Below are positions 7,548 through 12,997 of a stretch of DNA of 12,997 bases, piece by piece (position 1 is the first letter of the stretch; each line of letters starts with the position of its first letter). Under the pieces are notes generated by a model, which saw only the letters and a program-made list of their open reading frames with translations, ran no database searches and was not told where the DNA came from. The position numbers and the translations under genes are program-made. The stretch is from Candidatus Spyradenecus faecavium (GTDB taxonomy: Bacteria; Verrucomicrobiota; Kiritimatiellia; RFP12; DVOR01). Location: NCBI GenBank assembly GCA_018713405.1, contig DVOR01000073.1, positions 1 to 12,997 of the forward strand. Direction: 5' to 3'.

Positions 7548-7748
7548 TTACTTCTTGCCGTAGCGCTGCATGAACTTGTCGATGCGGCCCTCGGTGTCCA
7601 TCACCGTCTTCTTGCCCGTGTAGTACGGGTGGCAGGCGGAGCAGACGTTGCAGGTCATCGCCTTGACGGTGGAACGGGTGTGGATGACGTTCCCGCAGGC
7701 GCAGGTGATCGTCGCGTCCTCGTACTTCGGGTGGATATCCTTCTTCAT
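7548..7748 (-). CDS. rpmE: 50S ribosomal protein L31, zinc-binding type
   Basis: A 66-residue protein of the large subunit that bridges to the small subunit near the central protuberance. It begins MKKDIHPKYEDATITCACGN, almost the E. coli RpmE pattern. Cys16, Cys18, Cys36 and Cys39 match the four zinc ligands of the C+ form, and HPYYTGKKTVMDTEGRIDKF is the conserved C-terminal half. Cys33 is an extra cysteine. ATG 7748 is chosen over an in-frame TTG at 7766 because the family starts with MKKDIHP. A modest AAAGG lies about 10 bases upstream. In bacteria with a zinc-free paralogue, this form is replaced under zinc starvation, but no paralogue or Zur site is seen here. It heads the operon with prfA and djlA. 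Confidence 0.96.
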   Translation of the reverse strand: MKKDIHPKYEDATITCACGNVIHTRSTVKAMTCNVCSACHPYYTGKKTVMDTEGRIDKFMQRYGKK

Positions 7749-7783
7749 GGTCGCAAAGCCTTTCAATCACAAAAAGTCCTATA

Positions 7784-7812
7784 AAGATACCACACTTCCC
7801 CCACCCCGTCAA
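7784..7812 (-). promoter_or_regulatory. rpmE operon promoter
   Basis: On the minus strand TTGACG (7812-7807), a 17-base spacer and TATCTT (7789-7784) make the only near-consensus -35/-10 pair in the window. TGTGG (7794-7790) sits directly before the -10. The -10 lies 35 bases from the rpmE ATG. The promoter faces away from that of lolC. Confidence 0.8.
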
Positions 7813-7840
7813 GCCACAATATGCCTAAGTCGCTTCGGGG

Positions 7841-7864
7841 GCACGGCACGCCCAAGTCCCGTGC
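7841..7864. promoter_or_regulatory. inverted repeat at the -35 position of the lolC promoter
   Basis: GCACGG (7841-7846) and CCGTGC (7859-7864) are perfect 6-base arms 12 bases apart. The centre lies about 20 bases upstream of the lolC -10, where a -35 hexamer would be, and no -35 match is present. It could be an operator or activator site; 6-base arms may also arise by chance. Confidence 0.3.
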
Positions 7865-7866
7865 GT

Positions 7867-7877
7867 TGTGGTATACT
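7867..7877 (+). promoter_or_regulatory. lolC promoter (extended -10, leaderless)
   Basis: TGTGG (7867-7871) followed by TATACT (7872-7877) is identical over all 11 bases to the clpX promoter box. Only 6 bases separate it from the lolC ATG, so transcription should start on or within a base of the start codon. No Shine-Dalgarno precedes the gene, which fits a leaderless message. Confidence 0.62.
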
Positions 7878-7883
7878 TTGGGC

Positions 7884-9122
7884 ATGTTTCCTCTTTTCCT
7901 AGCGCTCAAGTATCTTCGTCCCAAGCGGGGGATCGCCTCGGTGGTGACGTTGCTGTCGGTCTTCGGGGTGACGATCGGGGTGGCGATCGTGATCATCGTG
8001 CGGGCGGTCTTCACGGGTTTCGGCGACACCTGGGAGAGCAAGATCCTCGGGTTCCAGCCGCACGTGGTGGTGCGCTCGGCCATGGGGCCGGTCATCGGCC
8101 ATGAGCTGCGGGCGAGTGAGCGGCTGGAGGCCTTGCCGGGGGTGGAGGTGGCCTCGCCGAGCGTCGCGACGCGGGTCTTGGTGGAGCACGACAAGCGGTT
8201 GCTGGCGCCGGTGCTGCTGGGCGTGGACGCCGAGCGGGCGCAACGCTCGGTCCCGCTCGAAATGGCGCAGGGCGCCTTCGACCTGGCGGGGGACAGCGTG
8301 GTCATCGGGGTGGATCTGGCGCGCGGCATCGGGGCGCGGCTCGGCGACGAGTTGGAGGTCTACTCCCCGATGAACCTGGTGAAGAAGGACGAGATCTACC
8401 TGCCCGAGCGGCTCACCGTCACGGGCATCTACCGCACGGGCCAGGCGGACTACGACCAGAACTACCTCTTCGTCTCCCTGCCGGTGGGGCGCGACCTGGC
8501 GGGCCTCTCGCGCGGGGCCAACGCCATCAGCCTGCGCGTGGCCGACCCGCAGGGTCTGCGCCCCGGCCAGGGCTTGGTGGCGGAGGTCCAGCGAGCGGTG
8601 GACGCGCTCTACGGCCCGGGCCGCTGCGAGGTGAACACGTGGCAGCAGCTGGACAGCCTGATCTTCAACGCCGTGGCCACCGAGAAGAACATGATGACGC
8701 TCCTGCTGATCTTCATCAGCGTGGTGGCCGTCTTCTGCGTGGTGAACACCATCATCGTCATCACGGTGCAGAAGACGAACGAGATCGGCCTGCTCAAGTC
8801 GCTGGGTTTCTCGACGGGTCAGCTCACGGCCACCTTCGTGCTCTACGGCTGGATCCAGTGCGTCGTCGGCGTGGCGCTGGGCATCGGCCTGGCCTTCCTG
8901 ATCCTGAACAATCTGCAGAACCTGGTGGACCTGCTGGCACGCTTCGGGATGGACGTCTTCCCCAAGGAGGTCTACGGGCTGGACGCCCTGCCGTGGCGCG
9001 TGGTGCCGCTGGAGATCGCCCAGGTCATCGTGCTGGTGGTGGGCTTCTGCGCGCTGGCCTCCTTCCTGCCGGCCTGGCGCGCCGCCGCCATGAACCCTGT
9101 CGACGCCCTGCGCAAGGAGTGA
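7884..9122 (+). CDS. lolC: LolC/LolE-type lipoprotein-releasing permease
   Basis: Inner-membrane permease that extracts mature lipoproteins from the inner membrane for LolA. The 412 residues show the MacB/FtsX-type layout of LolC/E: one helix at about 17-41, a periplasmic domain at about 45-265, then helices at about 268-296, 314-340 and 378-400. MFPLFLALKYLRPKRG at the start and KTNEIGLLKSLGFS (297-310), the coupling helix that contacts the ATPase, are hallmarks. It ends with AMNPVDALRKE. I start at ATG 7884: an in-frame ATG at 7821 would add 21 unrelated residues and would place the TATACT box inside the gene. lolD follows after 4 bases. Only one permease gene is present, so the transporter may be a homodimer (LolF-like) or a second permease may lie elsewhere. 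A general MacB-type exporter is less likely given the lolD neighbour. Confidence 0.9.
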   Translation: MFPLFLALKYLRPKRGIASVVTLLSVFGVTIGVAIVIIVRAVFTGFGDTWESKILGFQPHVVVRSAMGPVIGHELRASERLEALPGVEVASPSVATRVLVEHDKRLLAPVLLGVDAERAQRSVPLEMAQGAFDLAGDSVVIGVDLARGIGARLGDELEVYSPMNLVKKDEIYLPERLTVTGIYRTGQADYDQNYLFVSLPVGRDLAGLSRGANAISLRVADPQGLRPGQGLVAEVQRAVDALYGPGRCEVNTWQQLDSLIFNAVATEKNMMTLLLIFISVVAVFCVVNTIIVITVQKTNEIGLLKSLGFSTGQLTATFVLYGWIQCVVGVALGIGLAFLILNNLQNLVDLLARFGMDVFPKEVYGLDALPWRVVPLEIAQVIVLVVGFCALASFLPAWRAAAMNPVDALRKE

Positions 9123-9126
9123 GGCC

Positions 9127-9807
9127 ATGAGCGAACCGATCCTCACCGCCACCGACCTGCACAAATCCTACACCCTCCACGGCAAACGCCTGGAGATCCT
9201 CCGCGGCGCGGACCTGGCCGTGGAGCCGGGCGAGACGCTCGCCATCGTCGGCAAGAGCGGCGCCGGCAAGTCCACGCTGTTGCACGTGCTCGGTGGGCTG
9301 GACCGCCCCGACTGCGGCGCGGTGACGGTGGCGGGGCAGAGCCTCTACGCCATCTCCGCCCGGCGGCGCACGCGCCTGCGCGCGGCGGCCATCGGCTTCG
9401 TCTTCCAGGCCTACCACCTGCTGCCGGAGATGGACATCGCCGAGAACGTGATGTTGCCGGCCATGGCGCTGGGGCGCCTCTCCCGCCGCGACATGCGGGC
9501 GCGCGCCGAGGCCCTGTTGACGGCGGTGGGCCTGGCGGACCGCCTGCGCCACACGCCCCTGGAGCTCTCCGGCGGCGAGCAACAGCGCGCGGCCATCGCC
9601 CGCGCCCTCATGAACGAGCCCGCCCTCATCCTCGCCGACGAGCCCACGGGGAACCTCGACGCCGCCACCGGTGCGCAGGTGCTGGACCTCCTCTTCGACC
9701 TCACGGCCCGCCGTAACGCCACGCTCGTGATGATCACCCACAGCCCCGAGACCGCGGCCCGTTGCGCCCGCACCCTGCGCCTCGAGGACGGCGTCCTCAC
9801 CCCCTGA
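9127..9807 (+). CDS. lolD: LolD, ATPase of the lipoprotein-releasing ABC transporter
   Basis: Cytoplasmic ATPase that powers lipoprotein release by the permease encoded just upstream. The 226 residues match the family. The Walker A is GKSGAGKST (42-50), the Q loop is Gln94, the signature is LSGGEQQR (147-154), the Walker B is LILADEPT (167-174) followed by the D loop GNLD, and the switch His is His205. FVFQAYHLLPEMDIAENVMLP (91-111) is the LolD form of the segment after the Q loop and favours LolD over FtsE. The ATG lies 4 bases past the lolC stop with AAGGAG overlapping the end of lolC, so the two are co-transcribed and coupled. A terminator-like hairpin follows. Confidence 0.93.
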   Translation: MSEPILTATDLHKSYTLHGKRLEILRGADLAVEPGETLAIVGKSGAGKSTLLHVLGGLDRPDCGAVTVAGQSLYAISARRRTRLRAAAIGFVFQAYHLLPEMDIAENVMLPAMALGRLSRRDMRARAEALLTAVGLADRLRHTPLELSGGEQQRAAIARALMNEPALILADEPTGNLDAATGAQVLDLLFDLTARRNATLVMITHSPETAARCARTLRLEDGVLTP

Positions 9808-9845
9808 CCGGGACGCGCCGGTCGGCGTCTCCCCCCAAAGACGCG

Positions 9846-9885
9846 AAGGAGGCGGGCACTCCCCGCCGCCCACCCGCTCCTTTTT
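9846..9885 (+). terminator. terminator after lolCD
   Basis: AAGGAGGCGGG (9846-9856) pairs with CCCGCTCCTT (9873-9882), with one bulged G, and the T run continues to 9885. The loop is long (16 bases). A competing hairpin, GGCGGG (9851-9856) with CCCGCC (9862-9867), would leave the T run unsupported. A smaller perfect hairpin, GACCGG (9806-9811) with CCGGTC (9818-9823), overlaps the lolD stop. Confidence 0.62.
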
Positions 9886-9930
9886 GTCCCACCTGACGCC
9901 GCCCCGGCCCTCCCAGGCGCACGGGGGTGT

Positions 9931-9960
9931 TTGCGGTTGGGGTAGCCAATGTGATAAACT
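9931..9960 (+). promoter_or_regulatory. promoter of the Sel1-repeat gene
   Basis: TGTGA (9950-9954) precedes TAAACT (9955-9960), and TTGCGG (9931-9936) stands 18 bases upstream of the hexamer as a half-match -35. The -10 lies 38 bases before the ATG, which has its own AAAGGA. It lies downstream of the lolD terminator, so the gene is probably its own unit. Confidence 0.6.
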
Positions 9961-9998
9961 GGGGGACGTGTTGGTGATTGAACGGAAAGGAATGTGTC

Positions 9999-11186
9999 AT
10001 GGAAGAGCAGGCAAAACTCGAAGATTTGTTGGAGCAGGCCAAGCAGGGGGACGCGACGGCGCAGTTCCGGGTTGGACTGTATTACTATCAGGCGGAAGGG
10101 GATGAGCAATCCTTCACCGAGGCGGTGAAGTGGTTCCAGGCCGCGGCCGAGCAGGGCTTCGCCGACGCGCAGGACCTGCTGGGCGATTGCTATTCCGAGG
10201 GGCATGGCGTGCGGCGCTCGCCCAAGACTGCGGTGAAATGGTACCGCTTGGCGGCCGAGCAGGGCAATTCCTTCGCCCAAAACTCCCTGGCCGTCGCCTA
10301 TTCGAAGGGGGCGGGCGTGGCGCAATCCGAGGAGGAGGCGCTGAAGTGGACCCGCCGCTCAGCCGAGCAGGGCAACCCGGTCGCGCAGTTCAACCTGGCG
10401 CAACGCTACCGTCTGGGCGTGGGCGGGCTGAGGCAGTCCAACCGCGAGGCGGTGAAGTGGTATCGCCGGGCCGCCGAGCAGGATGACGCGGACGCGCAAT
10501 TCCTTCTTGGGCTCTGCTACGAGGCAGGCCGTGGGGTGCGGAAGTCCGAGGCGAGCGCGGCCAAGTGGATCCTGGCCGCGGCGGAGAATGGAAACCCGCA
10601 CGCGCAGTTCCTGTTCGGGCGCTTCCTGGAGGACGGGAAAGGGGTGAGGAAGGACCCGGCGGAGGCCATCCTGTGGTACCGCAAGGCCGCCGAGCAAGGG
10701 TTCCCCCCGGCGGCGAACGTGCTGGCCATCCACTACTCGACCGGGCAGTACGTGGAGCAATCCAGTGCGGAGGCGGTGCGCTGGTTCCGCTTCGCCGCCG
10801 AACGGGGCGAGGCGGACGCGCAGTTCAACCTGGCCCAGCGTTACCAGCATGGGGCCGACGGCCTGGAGCAATCCGACAAGGAGGCGCTGAAGTGGTTCCG
10901 CCGGGCCGCCGAGCAGGGCGACGCGGACGCGCAGCGCATCGTCGGGCTGATGTATGAACACGGGAGGGGCGTGAAGGCCTCGGACGTCGAGGCGGTGGAT
11001 TGGTATCGCCGGGCCGCCGAGCAGGGGAATGCGGACGCACAGGTCTGCCTCGGCAACATGTACGCCTGGGGGCACGGGGTCCTGCCCTCCCCCAAGGAAG
11101 CGGCGAAGTGGTACCGCCGCGCGGCGGAGCAGGGCAATGAAGAGGCCGCCGAGGCGCTCCGTCGCCTGGAGGAAGACGCGGACTGA
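9999..11186 (+). CDS. Sel1-like repeat protein (ten repeats)
   Basis: A 395-residue helical solenoid. Ten Sel1-like repeats run from residue 15 to 376, eight of 36 residues and two of 37 (123-159 and 268-304), plus a half repeat to 395. The repeat core is AEQGxxxAQxxLGxxYxxGxGVxxSxxEAxKWYRRA. Such repeats form scaffolds for protein-protein contacts. There is no signal peptide, membrane span or catalytic domain, so it is probably cytoplasmic; partner and role are unknown. I start at ATG 9999, with AAAGGA 8 bases upstream; an in-frame TTG at 9978 adds 7 residues. Repeats 3-6 and 7-10 match in register, which points to duplication of a four-repeat block. It sits between lolD and clpX as a separate unit with its own promoter. 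Confidence 0.88.
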   Translation: MEEQAKLEDLLEQAKQGDATAQFRVGLYYYQAEGDEQSFTEAVKWFQAAAEQGFADAQDLLGDCYSEGHGVRRSPKTAVKWYRLAAEQGNSFAQNSLAVAYSKGAGVAQSEEEALKWTRRSAEQGNPVAQFNLAQRYRLGVGGLRQSNREAVKWYRRAAEQDDADAQFLLGLCYEAGRGVRKSEASAAKWILAAAENGNPHAQFLFGRFLEDGKGVRKDPAEAILWYRKAAEQGFPPAANVLAIHYSTGQYVEQSSAEAVRWFRFAAERGEADAQFNLAQRYQHGADGLEQSDKEALKWFRRAAEQGDADAQRIVGLMYEHGRGVKASDVEAVDWYRRAAEQGNADAQVCLGNMYAWGHGVLPSPKEAAKWYRRAAEQGNEEAAEALRRLEEDAD

Positions 11187-11202
11187 CCCCGCCCCGGCCC
11201 AT

Positions 11203-11217
11203 CGCCCCGCAGGGGCG
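11203..11217. terminator. possible terminator hairpin after sel1 gene
   Basis: CGCCCC, loop GCA, GGGGCG is a perfect 6-bp stem 16 bases past the stop codon. It lacks a T run, so intrinsic termination is doubtful. Confidence 0.35.
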
Positions 11218-11237
11218 CACCGAATCAGCCAATCATC

Positions 11238-11264
11238 GAACCGGCCCCGACCAAGGGCCGATTC
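11238..11264. terminator. second hairpin after sel1 gene
   Basis: CGGCCC (11242-11247) pairs with GGGCCG (11255-11260) across a 7-base loop; GAA and TTC extend the stem past one mismatch. A TTTTT lies 20 bases on (11281-11285), too far for a standard terminator. Confidence 0.35.
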
Positions 11265-11288
11265 TGCATAAGTCCACATCTTTTTCCG

Positions 11289-11369
11289 AAACCCTTAAGG
11301 GTTTGCCTCGCAACCCTTAGGGTTTTGACCCGAACCCCTTAGGGTTTCGCCCTCGACCCCTTAGGGTTT
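11289..11369. repeat. four phased palindromes with core ACCC(C)TTAGGGTT
   Basis: The first unit, AAACCCTTAAGGGTTT (11289-11304), is a perfect 16-base palindrome. The next three (11312-11326, 11333-11347, 11356-11369) are near-palindromes with the core CCCTTAGGG. Their GGG blocks begin at 11299, 11320, 11342 and 11364, so the period is 21, 22 and 22 bases, two helical turns. Linkers are 6-8 bases and mostly C-rich (CCTCG recurs). The strict phasing suits a row of protein-binding sites on one face of the helix. No other copy was seen in the window. Confidence 0.8.
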
Positions 11370-11373
11370 GGAC

Positions 11374-11390
11374 GGACGCCTGCGGCGTCC
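11374..11390. repeat. perfect hairpin with TGC loop
   Basis: GGACGCC, loop TGC, GGCGTCC: a perfect 7-bp stem directly after the palindrome array. It has no T run, so it is not an evident terminator. Confidence 0.6.
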
Positions 11391-11394
11391 TGGG

Positions 11395-11429
11395 GAACGA
11401 AGAACGGCAAACAGAGGACAGAGAACGGG
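11395..11429 (+). repeat. five tandem heptamers, consensus RRACRGR
   Basis: A C recurs at 11398, 11405, 11412, 11419 and 11426, exactly every 7 bases, in an otherwise almost all-purine run; typical units are GAACGAA and GGACAGA. Only one other C (11408) breaks the pattern. No T occurs from 11392 to 11437. Confidence 0.65.
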
Positions 11430-11524
11430 ACGCCCCCTGCGGGGTGACCGATGGGAGCGATGGCACCCGCGAGGCTCACACGCCAACCCGTCTTCGCGGA
11501 AAACTTTTCCCGGGCGCCACCGGG

Positions 11525-11553
11525 TTGGGGAGTCGGGGTGTTTGTGGTATACT
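11525..11553 (+). promoter_or_regulatory. clpX promoter
   Basis: TGTGG (11543-11547) precedes TATACT (11548-11553), and TTGGGG (11525-11530) lies 17 bases upstream of the hexamer as a half-match -35. The -10 is 37 bases from the ATG. No heat-shock element (CIRCE, HspR or CtsR type) was recognised beside it. Confidence 0.72.
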
Positions 11554-11590
11554 ATGCCATTCTGTTTGGTTTCATTGGAGTGCAAGTCAG

Positions 11591-12901
11591 ATGGCGACGA
11601 AACGCGGCAACAAGGATATGGTTTGTTCGTTCTGTGGGCAGCCCACGGACTCGGGGCATTGCGTGGTGGGCGTGGACGGGAAGTCCATCCTGTGCCACAA
11701 CTGCATGCAGTCGGTGACGGAGAGCATCCTGATGACGGACCCACAGTTCGCCGGCGTGCGCGAGATCCTGATGGAGGGCGGGGCGGAGGCCCGGCCCGGG
11801 CGCGGCCGGAAAGGGAAGGCCGAGGACCTGGAGCCGTTGTCGGTGCCGCCGCCGGCGCAGATCAAGGCCTTCCTGGACCAGTACATCGTGGGGCATGACC
11901 GCGTGAAGAAGCTCCTCTCCGTGGCGGTGCACAACCATTATCGCCGCCTGGAGCAGAAGGAGGCCGGCAAGCAGGACGACTTCGCGGACGTGGAGATCGA
12001 GAAGAGCAACGTGCTCCTCATCGGCCCGACGGGTTGCGGCAAGACCCTCTTCGCGCGGACGCTGGCGCGCCTGCTGAAGGTGCCCTTCGCCATCGCGGAC
12101 GCGACGACGGTGACGGAGGCCGGCTACGTGGGCGAGGACGTGGAGAACATCCTGCTCTACCTGCTGCAGAACTGTGGGATGGACGTGCGCCAGGCCCAGC
12201 GCGGCATCGTCTACATCGACGAGATCGACAAGATCGCCCGCAAGACCGAGAACACCTCCATCACGCGCGACGTGAGCGGCGAGGGCGTGCAGCAGGCGTT
12301 GCTGAAGATCATCGAGGGGACGGTGGCGCACGTGCCGGAGAAGGGCGGGCGCAAGCACCCGCAGGCGGAGTACATCGCGGTGGACACGTCGAACATCCTC
12401 TTCATCTGCGGCGGCGCCTTCGTGGGGCTGGATGAGAAGATCAAGGCGCGCCTGGGCAAGAAGGCCATCGGCTTCGTGGATTCCGAGGAGAGCGAGCGCA
12501 AGGCGCAGGACCGCGTGTTGGCGCAGGTGCAGCCGGAGGACCTGGTCAGCTTCGGCCTCATCCCGGAGTTCGTGGGGCGTCTGCCGGTGGTGGCGAAGAT
12601 GGGCGAGCTCTCGACCGATGAGCTGGTGCGCATCCTGACCGAGCCGAAGAACGCCATCGTGCGGCAGTACCAGAAGCTGCTGGCGATGGACGAGGTGTCG
12701 CTGCGCTTCACGGACGGCGCGCTGAAGGCCATCGCCGAGGAGGCCCAGAAGCGCAAGACCGGCGCGCGTGGCCTGCGCTCCATCATGGAGCAGGTGATGG
12801 CGGACTTCATGTACGACCTGCCGGGGAACGAGGCGGTGAAGGGCACGGAGCTCGCCATCGACGAGGCCACCGTGAAGGCGAAGCTCAACGCGGAGGCCTG
12901 A
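11591..12901 (+). CDS. clpX: ClpX, ATP-dependent unfoldase of the ClpXP protease
   Basis: A hexameric AAA+ unfoldase that feeds substrates to ClpP. The 436 residues are near the family norm. The N-terminal zinc domain has Cys12, Cys15, Cys35 and Cys38. The AAA+ module has Walker A GPTGCGKT (145-152; Cys where Ser is usual), pore-1 loop GYVGED (179-184 region), Walker B IVYIDEIDK (206-214), RKH loop (254-256), the IGF tripeptide that docks on ClpP (293-295), the arginine finger Arg330 in PEFVGR, and sensor 2 GAR (391-393). All functional motifs are kept. ATG 11591 is chosen because MATKRGNKDMVCSFCG fits the family and TGGAG lies about 12 bases upstream; an in-frame start at 11444 would place the promoter inside the gene. 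clpP, often just upstream, is absent; the neighbour is the sel1 gene. nfo follows after 3 bases. Confidence 0.97.
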   Translation: MATKRGNKDMVCSFCGQPTDSGHCVVGVDGKSILCHNCMQSVTESILMTDPQFAGVREILMEGGAEARPGRGRKGKAEDLEPLSVPPPAQIKAFLDQYIVGHDRVKKLLSVAVHNHYRRLEQKEAGKQDDFADVEIEKSNVLLIGPTGCGKTLFARTLARLLKVPFAIADATTVTEAGYVGEDVENILLYLLQNCGMDVRQAQRGIVYIDEIDKIARKTENTSITRDVSGEGVQQALLKIIEGTVAHVPEKGGRKHPQAEYIAVDTSNILFICGGAFVGLDEKIKARLGKKAIGFVDSEESERKAQDRVLAQVQPEDLVSFGLIPEFVGRLPVVAKMGELSTDELVRILTEPKNAIVRQYQKLLAMDEVSLRFTDGALKAIAEEAQKRKTGARGLRSIMEQVMADFMYDLPGNEAVKGTELAIDEATVKAKLNAEA

Positions 12902-12904
12902 GCG

Positions 12905-12997
12905 ATGCGCTTCATCGGCCCACACGTCTCGGCGGCGGGCGAACCCGCGGCGGCGGTGGCGAATGCGCTTGCCGTTGGAGCGACGGGTTTCGCGCTC
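12905..12997 (+). CDS. nfo: endonuclease IV (AP endonuclease), 5' end only
   Basis: Thirty-one codons are visible, in frame to the right edge: MRFIGPHVSAAGEPAAAVAN and on to TGFAL. This matches the start of the Nfo TIM barrel (E. coli MKYIGAHVSAAGG ... ATAFAL). The enzyme cuts DNA 5' to abasic sites in base excision repair, using three metal ions; the metal ligands lie beyond the window. The ATG is 3 bases past the clpX stop with GGAGG in the end of clpX, so the two genes probably share a transcript. Confidence 0.86.
   Translation, partial: MRFIGPHVSAAGEPAAAVANALAVGATGFAL

Larger units (their letters stand above)
11187..11590. other. 404-base non-coding spacer rich in palindromes and short repeats
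   Basis: No reading frame here has a ribosome site and a convincing product. In order it holds two hairpins after the sel1 gene (11203-11260), four TTAGGG-type palindromes (11289-11369), a 7-bp-stem hairpin (11374-11390), five heptamers in exact register (11395-11429), a further CCCC-TGC-GGGG inverted repeat (11434-11444), and the clpX promoter and leader. It is much the longest gap in a window where most gaps are under 200 bases. Confidence 0.8.

Noticed and set aside
7821..7883. 21-residue N-terminal extension of LolC from ATG 7821
   Set aside because: The added residues do not resemble LolC and the frame crosses the lolC promoter box. If real, however, it would undo the leaderless reading for this gene.
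7899..9164. 421-codon minus-strand frame antisense to lolC
   Set aside because: His/Gln/Asp-rich shadow of a well-supported permease gene; no start signal.
11289..11369. CRISPR array or telomere-like repeat
   Set aside because: Units are palindromes of 13-16 bases with 6-8 base linkers, far too short for repeat-spacer units; TTAGGG occurs only within palindromes and not in tandem as in telomeres.
11444..11590. 49-residue N-terminal extension of ClpX
   Set aside because: It would contain the TATACT promoter box and lacks a ribosome site; the family begins at MATKRGNKD.

Overview
The window comes from a GC-rich Gram-negative bacterium. The Gram-negative call rests on a LolC/LolD lipoprotein-release pair (needed only with an outer membrane), an ornithine-lipid-type acyltransferase fusion and a dTDP-rhamnose gene. 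Intergenic spaces are short and most genes are housekeeping. No tRNA, rRNA, CRISPR, transposase or phage gene was seen. The lineage cannot be fixed by eye; a PVC-type bacterium (Kiritimatiellota/Verrucomicrobiota) is a guess only.

Layout. 1-88: start of an unrecognised basic protein on the minus strand. 215-2812: gyrA on the plus strand, ended by a strong two-way terminator that it shares with the convergent olsF-like/rfbD pair (minus strand, 5580 to 2884). 7748-5641, minus strand: rpmE (L31), prfA (RF1) and djlA, a translation and proteostasis operon with a terminator-like hairpin between its first two genes. 7884-9807, plus strand: lolC-lolD, divergent from rpmE. 9999-11186: a Sel1-repeat protein. 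11187-11590: a 404-base non-coding stretch holding hairpins, four TTAGGG-bearing palindromes at a 21-22 base period, and five heptamers in exact 7-base register. 11591-12901: clpX, with the start of nfo (endonuclease IV) 3 bases behind it.

The genes fall into themes: topology and repair (gyrA, nfo), translation termination and protein quality control (rpmE, prfA, djlA, clpX), and envelope building (olsF-like, rfbD, lolC, lolD). The most coherent new signal is regulatory. Six transcription units begin behind the same extended -10 box, TGTGN followed by a TATACT-like hexamer. In four of them (gyrA, rpmE, sel1, clpX) the box lies 28-38 bases before the start codon. In the two envelope units (lolC, olsF-like) it lies only 6-7 bases before the ATG, which predicts leaderless mRNAs.

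No clear new multi-gene system is present. The best candidates for undescribed biology are the repeat-rich sel1-clpX spacer, the shared promoter architecture with its leaderless subset, and the possible attenuator between rpmE and prfA.
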